Assembly: GCA_036250195.1 (NCBI GenBank)
Contig: JAVHZZ010000003.1
Coordinates: 89,920,918 to 89,984,917 of the forward strand
Direction: 5' to 3'
DNA: 64,000 nt
DNA from: Mixophyes australis
Lineage: Eukaryota > Chordata > Amphibia > Anura > Limnodynastidae
Shown: one piece after another, positions 23,464-34,144 of the stretch
Numbering within the stretch: the first letter of the stretch is position 1
Layout: every line of letters starts with the position of its first letter
Translations under genes and position numbers: made by a program
Notes under the pieces: model-generated
Databases searched by the model: none
Seen by the model: only the letters and a program-made list of their open reading frames with translations
Told to the model about the DNA's origin: nothing

Positions 23464-24121
23464 GATTGTAAAAGTGAATGGCTCGTAAAATACTGATACG
23501 CTTATCTGTAGCCATGAGTGTGTCAGGATCTGCCTGTAGCTTATGCATTACATGCTGCTTTGCCTGGCAGCTCCTGTCTTTTGTCCTTATTATTATTGCA
23601 GCAGTACCTCTGTTTATCAAAGGTGCTGCTATTGTGCCTTTCATGTTGCATTAGGGGTTAACCCATTCTCCAATTATCCCATGCACCTGGGTGTGTTCTC
23701 ATTTCCCTTATACATACCTGTCACTCCCAGCACACATGGCTGGTTATTGATGTTACACCCTGTGGTGTCTTCCTCCTGCTTTGCTCCTGTGATTATGCTG
23801 CATTGGGATCTCAACATACATTCTGCTGACCTGTTTTCATCTGTGAACCTGGTACTTGCTGCCTGGAATCTTTCCACACCTCCCGTTTACCTGCAACTGT
23901 GTATACCTGGTAATTTCTACAAGACCATTATTACATCATCTGTGCAGTCTCTTCAGCAATAAACTTGTATGTTTTTCACCTTATTCATGGCTCCTTATTT
24001 GTATTTCTACATTGATTCGTGAGAGTCTAACCAGCCCAAAACAGCTTAGGAGTCAGGTGAAAGTTTTTTATTTCTGGGACCATTTTGTTCTGCAATTCAT
24101 TTTCATATTTATTTTTGGAAA

Positions 24122-24510
24122 ATGTCTGTGTTATCAGCCTTTGAACTGCCACAACTTCAGGCTTTACAAATGGATATAATCCTGCTACGCTCCCAGCTGG
24201 CTAAATTTTTTACCTTGCTGATGGACCCACTCAGGAGGCTGTCAGACTCTGTCTCTCCTAATGCAGAAGCAGGTGATTTGTCTCCACCAACCTTCTCTGC
24301 TGTGGAATCTGTGCAAGCAGCACCTCTTAATTGTGCTCCTACAAATTTGCCATTTACCAAGAACTATGGCTTAACTAATTCCCGGTTCACAGATGGTCCA
24401 CGCACCCATCTTTCCGAATAGGAGCGGCGGCGCAGAATAACAAACAAATTGTGTCTGTACTGTGCCATCAATGAGCACTTCTTACAGGACACTCCTATCC
24501 GTAGACCACG
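24122..24510 (+). pseudogene. Gag relic with degenerate zinc knuckle
   Basis: A 99-codon frame (24122-24421) begins MSVLSAFELPQLQALQMDII and ends at an amber stop. The same frame continues ERRRRITNKLCLYCAINEHF and then LQDTP. This has the C-X2-C-X4-H-X4-C spacing of a retroviral-type zinc knuckle, but the last cysteine is threonine. Intact gag of this group is several hundred residues, so most of the capsid region is deleted. No pol follows; the knuckle runs into the repeat region at 24597. Confidence 0.6.
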
Positions 24511-24596
24511 TTAGCCTACTGATACATCCCCTGTTGCTTCCTCTCTGCATTGCAAATTTGTTTATGCTCCACCATTTCTCTTCTCTGGAATGAGAC

Positions 24597-25062
24597 CCAA
24601 TCTGCTAGCTCCAGCCCCCTGTCCTGAGGCGCCAGCTCCAGCCATCTGTCCTAAGGTGCCAGCTCCAGCCGTCTGTTCTGAGGCGCCAGCTCCAGCAGCC
24701 TCTGTCTCCTGTTGCGAGGTCCCAGCTTCTATCTCCTGTTGCGAGGTCCCAGCCTCTGTCTCCTGTTGCGAGGTCCCAGCCTCTGTCTCCTGTTGCGAGG
24801 TCCCAGCCTCTGTATCCTGTTGCTAGGTCCCAGCCTCTGTCTCCTGTTGCGAGGTCCCAGCCTCTGTCTCCTGTTGCGAGGTCCCAGCCTTTGTCTCCTG
24901 TTGCAAGGTCCCAGCCTCTGTCTCCTGTTGTGAGGTCCCATCATCTGCTTCCAGCTTGCTGCCTGCTGCGACTGTGTCTGGTCCCGAGCCTGCTGCCACT
25001 GTGTCCGGTTTCAAGCCTGCTGCCACTGTGTCCGGTCCAGAGCCTGCTGCCACTGTGTCTTA
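24597..25062 (+). repeat. Compound minisatellite, mostly 27-bp units
   Basis: Three adjoining arrays. About 24600-24700 holds irregular repeats of GCGCCAGCTCCAGCC. From 24709 to about 24951 there are nine 27-bp units (CTGTTGCGAGGTCCCAGCC plus CTCTGTCTC). About 24970-25060 holds three units containing GCCTGCTGCCACTGTGTC, also 27 bp. Because the period is a multiple of three, the frame reads nine-residue repeats (SVSCCEVPA) with few stops. It replaces the pol region of the LTR element. Confidence 0.9.
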
Positions 25063-25168
25063 GCTGTATTTCTACATTGATTCGTGACAGAGTGCAAGTT
25101 ATATGTCTGCTAGGGGTATAAATGGTTTGCAATTGAATTAGATCTGTTTTGGCTTGTTTTAATGGAAT

Positions 25169-26010
25169 AATATAATATATCTCTGATGTTAACTAAGAGT
25201 TTTACCTCTGCAAGCTCAGTGAATCAATTGACGGATGATATTTAACCCCTTGGATCACTTTTGTCAATAGGAATTTATTCCATACAAACATTTGGGTAAA
25301 CATCTCCTCTTTGTAGCTATCGTGGAGCACGGAACATATAGTATCCTAAGTACACATAGAGAAATCCTAGAAGAGATTGTTTTTGAAAGATCCCATATTG
25401 TGAATATTGCGAAGAAAGTGATATATAGCGTCTTCATCCTAACATTAGGACACTGGAAAAAAATCTCTCATGAGAGAATACATCTTCACTGTTCAAAAGA
25501 CTAGATCTAGTGGGTGAGATTGCTCCTTTATACAATACTCCAGTTTGTTCAATAGTTTTTTATTTACAACACATGTGTTTTATTAGGTTTTTAATTGTTA
25601 TCTTTTAAGTGTACTGGCACTTTATACAATCTATAAAGAGACATATCATGTTGAACATTTAGAAATTTATGATATGTTATGTTTTGATGAAGTTGATTTG
25701 TAACATATACAATTTGATTTTAATGTTTTAATAAATATATGATACTAACAAGATCTGCCAAACTATAAAGTTTTTATTTTTTCCTCTCTCTCTCTTGGCG
25801 CACCTTACCATTTTGTTGTTTCTATATACATACGAGATTGGCATTCTCGAAGAGGTGTTGCGACAGGAGTGAGATATATAGAACTTATCTTTTGTATATA
25901 ATGTGGAAGGCCTACATGGTTGGAGCGCAAATAGTCTATTTTGTTGTTTGAATTTTTCAAAGCAGCATACCTGGCCCCTGACCTGAGGACCAAGTGCAGC
26001 TCTGCCACAA
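25169..26010. other. Non-coding region, nothing recognised
   Basis: AT-rich, with short frames lacking any domain signature. It ends at the U2-like segment. Confidence 0.45.
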
Positions 26011-26045
26011 CTACATTTGATCTTAGCCAAAAGGCTGAGAAGCAT
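26011..26045 (-). pseudogene. U2 snRNA 5'-end-like fragment
   Basis: The minus strand reads GCTTCTCAGCCTTTTGGCTA followed by AGATCAAATGTAG, matching the first ~36 bases of vertebrate U2 snRNA with a few substitutions (CTCGG to CTCAG, AAGTGTAG to AAATGTAG). The similarity stops where U2 continues into its branch-site-pairing region, so no functional snRNA is encoded. It could be a truncated retropseudogene or the head of a U2-derived SINE. Confidence 0.55.
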
Positions 26046-26197
26046 TACCAGCAACCGGAAGACTAGGCAATGCTCCCGCAGTTGCCGAAATTCACGTCAG
26101 TGAATGGAGGGGTTGGGGCTTAATCTGATGTGAATTTCAGTTTTTTTATAGTGGGGACGGGGCTATAGTCAGGCGACAATGTCACCTCGCCCTCCTC

Positions 26198-26253
26198 CTA
26201 CCCCATGTCACATGACTTCTCCCCCGGGGGGAGAAGTCTTGTGACATAGGGTA
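26198..26253. repeat. Zero-spacer palindrome (28-bp arms)
   Basis: The sequence pairs with itself around CCCCC|GGGGG at 26221-26230, with arms matching at 26 of 28 positions. A third related block (TCTCCCGGGGAAGAAATC) follows. Strong cruciform or hairpin potential. No known element assigned. Confidence 0.85.
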
Positions 26254-26296
26254 GGATTTCTCCCGGGGAAGAAATCTTAAAAGTTGGCATGATAGA

Positions 26297-26307
<11 letters not shown>

Positions 26308-26352
<45 letters not shown>
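26308..26352. repeat. (AT)n microsatellite
   Basis: Alternating AT of about 43 bases immediately left of the long inverted repeat element that starts at 26353. Confidence 0.9.
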
Positions 26353-26353
<1 letters not shown>

Positions 26354-27770
26354 CATAGACAATAAACCTTAAGGTTTAACATCTCCAATTAAGGTTCCTT
26401 ATACACAATCTACAATGTAAGAAAACGATTGAAACTTTTCAAATCAAACTGCAAAAAGCAGTGAAATTACGACGATTAAGGCACAAACCTTAATGGACGT
26501 GTTCCTTGCGCAATACAGACATGGTTTGCCATCACATTCTGTGGTTAGCTGCAGATTCAGCACTATCATGGAGTGAGATTGCTGTCACTCACAAAATGGT
26601 GGAGCTGCTAATTCACAGATTTGTGTGTTCACTGGAATACACAGATGATAGTTCCCACAGCCATCCCTCTTAGTCCTGATTTATGGATGGTAATTTATAT
26701 AAGTGTGTATGCAAGTTTGGAGCTACATACTAGAGCCTGATTTGTGAATGTACCGAGATTTGGCTGAACAGAACCTCATATTGAGGATTTAGTATTAACT
26801 AGTGCATAACTGAAGTTTGAGCTTCAGTACTCTTATTAACTGAGGATTTGGTAAATCAGCTGGTTACTTCTGCAATAAGACCTTATCCAATTGAGGACCT
26901 TTCATTTTTACCACAGCTGGACTAATTTTGGTTTCTTAATTTTCTCTGAGCAATTATAACATCTGTGTCTATCTGTATATGCTGATTTGAGCACTCGCTG
27001 CACGTTTAAAATACTTTGTATTGTTGGCAATCCACTTGCATGAAGGTTTTACTTTATTAATAAATACATTCGATATCCTTTATTATTATATTAAAATAAA
27101 CTAGTTTTTATTTTTATTTTGCTGTTGGAACATATTCTTATTTTATGTATATACCCCTTGCAGCTTTGTTTTGGTGCTCTCTGTGCATTCAGTTTACACT
27201 ACTGAGTAGTTTACCGGGAAATATTTTATTTGTTAAGTCATGTTGGCTTTATGTATCCTTGAATTGTTGTTAAAAGTCAGTTTAGACCTTGTAAGGGAAT
27301 GTAATGGCAAACTTTGCTCACTGATAACCAAACAAAGCAGAGGCTTCTCTACAATTTAAATGTATTTCAAATATATTATTTTGTAGTTTTTTATGACGGT
27401 ATTTTACTGTCCCTTTCTAAGACACAGAGACCCTAAACTATGACAAAGGTAAACTAAGAAAATGTACTACTACTGAATGTGTGTATACCAGTAGACACAC
27501 AAATCTGTGAATTATTAGCTCCACCATTTTGTGAGTGACAGCAATCTCACTCCATGATAGTGCTGAATCTGCAGCTAACCACAGGATGTGATGACATACC
27601 ATGTCTGTATTGCGCAACGAACACGTCCATTAAGGTTTCTGCCTTAATCGTCGTAATTTCATTGCTTTTTGCAGTTTGAGTTGAAGAGTTTCAATCGTTT
27701 TCTTACATTGTAGATTGTGTATACGGAACCTTAATTGGTCATGTTAAACCGTAAGGTTTTTTGTCTATGG
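26353..27770. mobile_element. Long inverted-repeat DNA element (~280-bp arms)
   Basis: Left arm 26353-26634 begins CCATAGACAATAAACCTTA; right arm 27492-27770 is its inverse with scattered substitutions and small gaps. The arms keep phrases such as GTGAGATTGCTGTCACTC and CATTAAGGTTT on both sides. The central 850 bp is AT-rich and non-coding. It looks like a non-autonomous DNA transposon; the superfamily is undetermined and the left AT run hides any target-site duplication. Confidence 0.8.
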
Positions 27771-27859
27771 AATTTCATGGCTTTTTGTTAAGTGAAAATA
27801 TTGATAATACATTTATGAACTTAGAATTTCACAGCAGTTAAAAATAGTGAAAACTACAT

Positions 27860-28043
27860 GGGCCAAGTGGTTCTTCTTTATCCCTAATAAACAAGAGTGT
27901 TTACATTTCTCTACTATATTAGCCTCTACTTCCTCTGTTAGATGCCTATCCCACCTGTCCCCTACTGTTTTGATAAAATAATTTTTCCTCAGATTTCCTC
28001 TAAATCTAGTACCCTCCATTTCCAGTGCATGTCTTTTTTTCAC
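27860..28043 (-). pseudogene. CR1-group LINE, C-terminal fragment
   Basis: The minus strand encodes MEGTRFRGNLRKNYFIKTVG then DRWDRHLTEEVEA. This resembles the end of CR1/Jockey-type ORF2 proteins ('-LR--FF--RVV--WN-LP-EVV-A-'). The fragment is about 55 residues with no supporting upstream RT, so the clade is uncertain. Confidence 0.45.
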
Positions 28044-28254
28044 ATATCCTCAACTGCCCACCAGCTTTTTAACCTCATACACACGTCACCGCTGATTGCA
28101 CCAGCTTTAATCTCATGTTACCTCCTGTGTACCAGTGTCTCTCACTTGACACCCCATTCTCACCACCTCTATTTTCACTTGTCACTCCCTTTGCACCAAC
28201 TAATCTTTCAAATGTCACTCCCTGCACACCAGCTTTTGTCACATGTCACACATG

Positions 28255-28435
28255 TATGTATGTGCAGGCAGGCAGTGATGGGATGAAGTATGTATGTTCT
28301 GGCAGCCATTGGTACATATGTATGTTCTGGCAGAATTTGGTGCATATGTATGTTCTGGCTGGCAGTGATGGGATGAAGTATGTATGTACTGACAGCCATT
28401 GATGCAGTATGTATGTTCTGGCAGACTGTGACGAA
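28255..28435. repeat. Degenerate minisatellite (TATGTTCTGGCAG)
   Basis: Four to five irregular units of roughly 35-50 bp, built on TATGTATGTTCTGGCAG and GCAGTGATGGGATGAAG. The same motifs make the larger array at 29325-29695. Confidence 0.85.
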
Positions 28436-29324
28436 ATGAGTGTGATAACCCTGTGAGCATTCGGTTTCTCATTTCTCACATAATGTGGATTATAGCAAGT
28501 ACTTTTTATAGCCCATGCTTTTGTTCCCCAGCTCACCAGTCTACAACTGCATTGTCCAATAACATGTGGCTAAGGGGACATTGTAGTTCAGTGTACATAT
28601 GTATATTGTGTATTGTATATTGATGACTTGCAGTAAGGTTGCTATTCATTGTCTTTAAAGTGAAGCCAGGGGGATTATGGGTAGGGATCAGGTTGCCATG
28701 TGCTGGAGTAGGAAAATTAATTAGTGTCCATTGTTCTCACCAGGCTAGTACAGACAGGCCTTCTAACAGGGGAGGTTCTCTGGAAGGACAGCTCATCTTC
28801 ACTGCCATCTCCAACCCCCCTATTCTAGCACTGACCAATGGTTAAGAAGAATAGACCCAGGGGTTTGCCTAGGGAGGGGAAAAGATTCTGGAAATTATAC
28901 CCTAGATATAAGGAGCCACTCCAAGGGGGGAGGGGGTGTTCATTCTGGGATTTCATTCATGAATGTGCTAGATCTAGTTTTTTGAATTGTCGTTTTCTAA
29001 CTAGAGTCTATATATGCAGCTGAGAGGGATCCATGGGTCGTGAAGTCTGGACAGCAGGAGACTTTATCTCCTTAAGCTATTGGGGTAAGGGACAGATAAT
29101 GTGGTAAACCTACCTGACATTTATTTACTGTGTGTACATAATATTCTAGTGTTGTTTGTATGACAATAAATATACAGTATTTGTATAACTGCATTTGCCT
29201 GAGTGACCATACAAATCCTAGAAGGTACTGGGTAGACTTCCCTGGCATAGGAAGGCACCCGTGGGTGGGCAGCCAGCGTGAAGTGGGTAGCATTGGGCCA
29301 GATATACCCGGTATCTTCACACAG
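28436..29324. other. Non-coding region, nothing firm
   Basis: Mixed-composition spacer separating the two minisatellite blocks. An AATAAA at about 29164 and GC-richer sequence at 29220-29320 give it an LTR-like look, but no matching copy or boundaries were found. Confidence 0.4.
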
Positions 29325-29695
29325 ACAGTGGTAGGGTCTGTTTGTCTGTTGTGGCAGACAGTGGTGGGGTACAGAATATATATATGTATATGTTCTGGCA
29401 GGAAGTGATGGGGTGTAGAATGTATGTTCTTGCAGGCAGCAATATGGTGCAGTATGTATGTAAGTATGTTTTGGCAGGCAGTGATGGGGTGCAGCATGTA
29501 CTCATGCTCATTATGGCAGGCTGTGATAGAGTGCAGTATGTATGTTGTGACAGACAGTGGTGGGGTGCAGTATGCATGCATGTTCTGGCAGTCAGTGGCG
29601 GCGTGCAGTATGTATGCATGCATGATCTGGCAGTCAGTTGCAGCGTGCAGTACGTTTGCATGTTCTGGCAGTCAGAAATGTGGTGCAGTATGTAC
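29325..29695. repeat. Degenerate minisatellite, about eight to nine units
   Basis: Units of about 40-48 bp containing GGCAG(G/A/T)CAGTG, GGGGTGCAGTATGTATG and TGTTCTGGCAG, with variable internal TATG/CATG repeats. They are read in several frames as Cys/Tyr-rich or His/Thr-rich peptides, but there is no reason to think they are translated. Confidence 0.88.
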
Positions 29696-30003
29696 CACAT
29701 TGTGCTTATGTGCTTCCCACCAGCACCTGTAGCACTGTAATCACATCCCCAGTCCTTAAACTTGAGTCCTTGTTGATGCTGGTCACCAGTGAAAGCAGAC
29801 AGACTTTTACAGAGATTCTGACAGAAAAGGCCTCTAAGACAGGAAGTGATGAAACGCACTGTCACATCAGCTGTGAGTTAACCCTCCATGGTTTCAACAG
29901 CAGAGTTCCAACACAGCAGTACAGTACAACACTGGGAAGGAGCAGTGTATGTGAAAATACTACATTCTGCTGACGAACCAATGAGTAAAACACAGCCCAC
30001 AGC
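29696..30003. other. Spacer before element D
   Basis: No recognised features. It ends with CCCACAGC (29996-30003), the left target-site duplication of element D. Confidence 0.6.
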
Positions 30004-30154
30004 CAGAGCTGGATTAAGGTTCTGGGGGGCCCGGGGCACTTAAGACAGGGGGGCCCCCTATTGTGTAATATGGTCTTCATTTTAGAAAAATAAACAGGCA
30101 ATACTCTGTGCACTACTGTTAGTTGCATGCAGCGCTGCCATCACAGCATAACAG

Positions 30155-31957
30155 TCTCCTGTGCTCATTCCCCCTCTAACTAAAATCTATAATCTATCTC
30201 TTTCTACTGGTATTTTTCAATCACTATTCAAGCATGCAGTGATTTCTCTCATTTAAAAAAAAAAAAGAATTCTGACCCTAACTCTCTCGTAAATTACCGC
30301 CCCATCTCCCAACTCCCATGCCCCTCCAAGCTTCTCAAGAGAATTGCCTACACTCGCCTCACACACTTTCTTACAGCAAACAACCTATTGGATCCTCTTC
30401 AGTCAGGCTTCAACTCTCAACACTCCACAGAGACTGTGCTGACCAAGGTTGTCAATGATTTGATCACAGAAAAAAATAATAACCATTACTCTCTTCTAAT
30501 TCTCCTGGATCTCTCTGCTGCATTTGACACTGTTGATCACTCTCTCCTCATACAAACGCTACAATCCCTAGGTCTTGAAGGCACTGTCCTATCCTGGTTC
30601 TCATCCTACCTATCTAATCGCTCTTTCAGTGTTAATTTCTCTGGATCCACCTCTGCTCTGCTTCCTTTATCAGTTGGAGTACTACAAGGCTCAGTCCTAG
30701 GTCCTCTGCTATTCTCTATCTACACCACTTCTCTTGGAAAACTAATAAGCTCCTTTGGATTTCAGTATCATCTCTATGCGAATGATACACAAATTTATCA
30801 ATTCTCTTTTGATCTTTCACCATCTGTGTTGTCTCGCATTACTAACTGTCTTTCTGCCATTTCATCTTGGATGTATTCTCACCAACTCAAACTCAATCTT
30901 TCAAAAACTGAATTAATAATATTCCCACCCAAAAACAGAAGCTTCCTGCCTGACATTTCTATTTCTGTTGATAACATGACCATAAATCCTACCCCGCAAG
31001 CTCGTTGCCTAGGTGTAATCCTTGATTCACAACTGTCATTTATTCCTTACATCAACTCTATATCTAAATCATGTTACATACACCTAAAGAACATTTCCAG
31101 AATACGCAAATATCTGACACAAGACACCGCAAAAACATTAACTCATGCACTCATCATCTCCCGCATCGACTATTGCAATTCCCTCCTTACTGGTCTTCCC
31201 AAAGTCAAACTTGAACCCCTACAATCTATTTGCACGCAGCGGCTAGATTGATTTTTTTCCTTACTAACCGTTATTCCTCTGCTGAGCCACTCTGTCAGTC
31301 TCTACATTGGCTGCCTGTATATCAACAAATCCAATATAAAATTCTTCTACTAACATACAAGGCCATCAACAAAATTGTACCGACATACATTTCATCACTT
31401 GTCTCGAAATATCTCCCTACTCGACACCTCCGTTCTGCACAAGATCTATGTCTCTCCTCCACTCTCATCACATCCTCCCATTCTCGGTTACAGTATTTTT
31501 TCCGGGCTGCACCCACTTTGTGGAATACCCTCCCACGCACAATAAGACTTTCCTCTAGTCTTCAAACCTTCAAGCGTTCACTGAAAACCCACCTCTTCAG
31601 ACAAGGTTATGATATTCCTCAACCACCATCTTAATTTCCCTAGATTACCATATTACCATCCTCTACACTGCTAACGCAAGTCAACAACCCTCTTACCAAC
31701 ATTGCAACACACACAGCCCACTCAATATTTTTACCTTTGCGTTCTAGCTGGTCCATTGTGCAATATGATGTAGCACATGCCCTTGTGTTTCTTACTCCCA
31801 TTGTCCTATAGATTGTAAGCTTGCGAGCAAGGTTCTCTTACCTCTCTGTCTGTATGTATTACCCAGTATTGTCTTATCAATGTTTGTTCCCAATTTTAAT
31901 GCGCTACGGAATTTGCTGGCGCTATATAAATAAATGTTGATGATTTTGATGATGATA
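30155..31957 (+). mobile_element. L2-clade LINE, 5'-truncated copy
   Basis: Begins abruptly inside ORF2 (matching about 2850 of the relic at 2550-4190). It ends with an L2-type tail, GGAATTTGCTGGCGCTATAT then AAATAAATG and a short (GATGAT)n run. No poly-A is present, as expected for L2-like elements that end in short tandem repeats. 5' truncation is the usual outcome of target-primed reverse transcription. It lies inside element D. Confidence 0.88.
30388..31634 (+). pseudogene. L2 LINE reverse transcriptase and C-terminal domain, frameshifted
   Basis: The first frame (30388-31251, 287 codons) carries RT motifs in order: [85 protein letters not shown] and [12 protein letters not shown]. The catalytic box normally YADD reads YAND, a substitution at the first metal-binding aspartate, so the enzyme would be inactive. 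The GVPQG motif is GVLQG. A shift near 31235 moves to a second frame (to 31634) with the conserved C-terminal part [31 protein letters not shown] and PTLWNTLPRTIR. The start given is only the first methionine, not a natural start. Confidence 0.9.
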
Positions 31958-31969
31958 ACAGTGTGAAGT

Positions 31970-32080
31970 AGGACATACCTCCCAACTGTCCTTGTAGTCA
32001 GACCAAATCCTGACTAAGTGAGACAGTCACCCAAATGCTGGACTGTCCCGCCATATTGAGGACAGTTGGCAGACTGTCCT
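31970..32080. repeat. Inverted-repeat segment (possible MITE)
   Basis: CATACCTCCCAACTGTCC on the left and GGACAGTTGGCAG on the right are inverted partners around a short GC-richer core. It may be a decayed MITE inside element D, or part of D itself. Confidence 0.35.
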
Positions 32081-32229
32081 GCTCTCTCCTACCTGCTTTT
32101 GTCACTTTTCACCACCTGTGGCTGCTGGTGTCTTGAGCTTAGTTGCTGCTTGTGTAGATTCTGGAATGTCGGGGCCCTATTTTGAAAAACAAAAACAGGT
32201 ACATAAAGTTTAGGAGCCCTCAAACAGTC

Positions 32230-32854
32230 CTGTTAATAAATCAATAGCACTTCCTTTAATAATTAGGCCTCCCTCCCTGCAACCAGCCCCAAATTTGAAA
32301 TTAAATACATTTTTATACTATTCACATTTAATTATAGAACTATTTTCCCCAAGCAGCCCCGACATTAAATTAATAGCGTACACATTTAATAAATAAACTT
32401 ATTTCCCTCCCCACCAAACAGCCTTGCAATAAATTAAATAGCATTTACGTTTAATATAACCATTTCCCACAACTATCACAGGCATTAAATAATTCATATT
32501 TACAATTAAAATTAATAAATAGCCCTCCTCCCCAAAATCAGTCCCATATTCAATTAACAGCCCCAAACCACCTCATCTTAAATTAATAGGATCCCATATT
32601 AAATTAAATAGCCCCACCAATAAATTAAATTGCCCCACCATCACCCCACAAATAAAATAGCACTCAATAAATAATAAGCCTCCACCTGCAGTCCACCATT
32701 AAATAGCCTACCTCCCACACTATATTAAGACCCCCCCTTCCCTTACATATATTAAAATACTACTTCCCACACACTATATATACTACCCACACACACGCAC
32801 ACTATGTATATAAGTTGCCCACACACAATATATATATAAGCTGCCCAAACACTC

Positions 32855-32893
<39 letters not shown>

Positions 32894-32940
32894 CCCACAC
32901 AAACACACACTATATACATATATATTGCCCACACACACAC
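32230..32940. repeat. AT-rich degenerate tandem sequence and (CA)n/(TA)n microsatellites
   Basis: From 32230 to about 32700, irregular phrases such as ATTAAATTAAATAGCCCC recur every 40-80 bases. From about 32760 to 32940 there are CCCACACACAC blocks alternating with TATATATA runs. This is the interior of non-autonomous element D. Element A inserted directly at its right edge. Confidence 0.75.
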
Positions 32941-32969
32941 TATATTTATATTAGAGATGGTCACTGACC

Positions 32970-33110
32970 CCCGTGTTTTGGTTTTGGATTCGGTTTTGGA
33001 TCTGGATTACCGTCGTGTTTTGGTTTTGGTTTTGGTTTTGCAAAACCGCCATTGCGTGTTTTGGTTTTGGTTTTGGTTTTGTTTGGTTTTGTTTTGCTAT
33101 TTTGTTGGAA
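32970..33110. repeat. GGTTTT-type terminal repeat block of element A
   Basis: The subterminal 140 bp is made of TTTTGG/TTTGGTTTTGG repeats on one strand with a short inverted core around GCAAAACCGCC. The equivalent blocks in B (about 47530-47665) and C (about 62068-62205) have the same order, so this is a structural part of the family terminus. It could serve as an array of transposase-binding sites. Confidence 0.85.
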
Positions 33111-33364
33111 AATACATGTTTTTGTGCCTAAAATAACCCAATTTAGTGCTCCAACTGTTTTAGAGATAAGTAATCTAATTGTTGAGGTAATAAATCATCC
33201 AAAAAAACTGTTTAATTCTTCGTTGGTAGGCCTTCATTTATTCTACACACAAAACAGATTGTCTTCCTCTCCATCTATGCATATTGGCAATGCAGCCATC
33301 GTCTTTGAATGTATATTACACCCTACACTTATAGTTAAATATGTAAAGAAATGGAAAAAGACAG

Positions 33365-33990
33365 TTTGCTTTCTGTCTCTATAGGCCCCCCTCCACTTTT
33401 TTAAAAAAACAAAAAATTCAGCCATTATAGACTGTACAATATTAATTGACATGGAGAAAGCCAGTTTGGTTTCTGTCTCTCAAGGCCCCCCTCCACTTGT
33501 ATAAAATACCAAAAAATTCAGCCATTATAGACTGTACAATATTAATTGACATGGAGAAAGCCAGTTTGGTTTCTGTCTCTCAAGGCCCCCCTCCACTTGT
33601 ATAAAATACCAAAAAATTCAGCCATTATAGACTGTACAATATTAATTGACATGGAGAAAGCCAGTTTGGTTTCTGTCTCTCTAGGCCCCCCTCCACTTGT
33701 ATAAAATACTAAAAAATTCAGCCATTATAGACTGTACAATATTAATTGACATGGAGAAAGACAGTTTGGTTTCTGTCTCTCTAGGCCCCCCTCCACTTGT
33801 ATAAAATACTAAAAAATTCAGCCATTATAGACTGTACAATATTAATTGACATGGAGAAAGACAGTTTGGGGTCACTCTGTCTCTCTAGGCCCCCCTCCAC
33901 TTGTATAAAATACCCAAAAATTCAGCCATTATAGACTGTACAATATTATGAAAAATGGACAAAGCCAGTTTAGGGTCACTCTGTCTATGA
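33365..33990. repeat. 3'-side tandem array of element A, ~100-bp units
   Basis: About six units beginning GGCCCCCCTCCACTTGTATA, with exact 100-bp spacing for most (for example the AAGGCCCCC starts at 33482 and 33582). The last units carry a 5-7 bp insertion (GGGTCACTCTGTC). It is unrelated in sequence to the 100-bp satellite on the other side of the gene. It lies downstream of the transposase stop codon. Confidence 0.92.
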
Positions 33991-34144
33991 CACCCTACCC
34001 TTAAGGATAAATTGCCCTAACAGCAGCCTTTCAAGATGGTATGTGATATGGAAATGCCACAAGTCCCTTTCCTCTTTGGGGGTAGATTGCACCCTACACT
34101 TACATAGAAAGTTTTAAAAAGATGTTATCGGCATCATCTTCAGC

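Larger units (their letters stand above)
23521..25089 (+). mobile_element. Deleted Ty3/gypsy-like LTR element (TSD GAGTG)
   Basis: Bounded by TGTCAGGATC and GATTCGTGACA and flanked by the 5-bp duplication GAGTG (23516-23520, 25090-25094). The 5' LTR runs 23521-24024, inferred because its end (TATTTCTACATTGATTCGTGA) is repeated at the 3' terminus. It has a polyadenylation signal AATAAA at 23958. The 3' LTR is nearly all gone: only about the last 25 bases remain. Internally only a gag relic and a minisatellite survive; no protease, RT or integrase is present. The Ty3/gypsy assignment rests on the CCHC-like knuckle. Confidence 0.85.
23464..25168. repeat. Direct repeat R2, split by an LTR element
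   Basis: Second copy of the 22165-22305 repeat: 23464-23520 and 25090-25168. Removing 23521-25089 and one GAGTG restores a continuous unit aligned to R1. This gives independent proof of the insertion boundaries of the LTR element. Confidence 0.8.

Noticed and set aside
24590..25132. Overlapping Pro/Ala/Cys-rich and Arg-rich frames on both strands as genes
   Set aside because: Minisatellite with a 27-bp period keeps all frames open by chance; not independent genes.
26011..26045. Functional U2 snRNA gene
   Set aside because: Only the first ~36 bases match; the branch-site-pairing and Sm regions are absent.
28639..29023. Short frames after the first minisatellite as an exon
   Set aside because: No splice-site pattern or domain similarity; probably old repeat sequence.
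29072..29973. Tyr/His/Cys-rich frames of 80-180 codons over the minisatellite
   Set aside because: They track the tandem repeat in several frames on both strands; nothing resembles a known protein.
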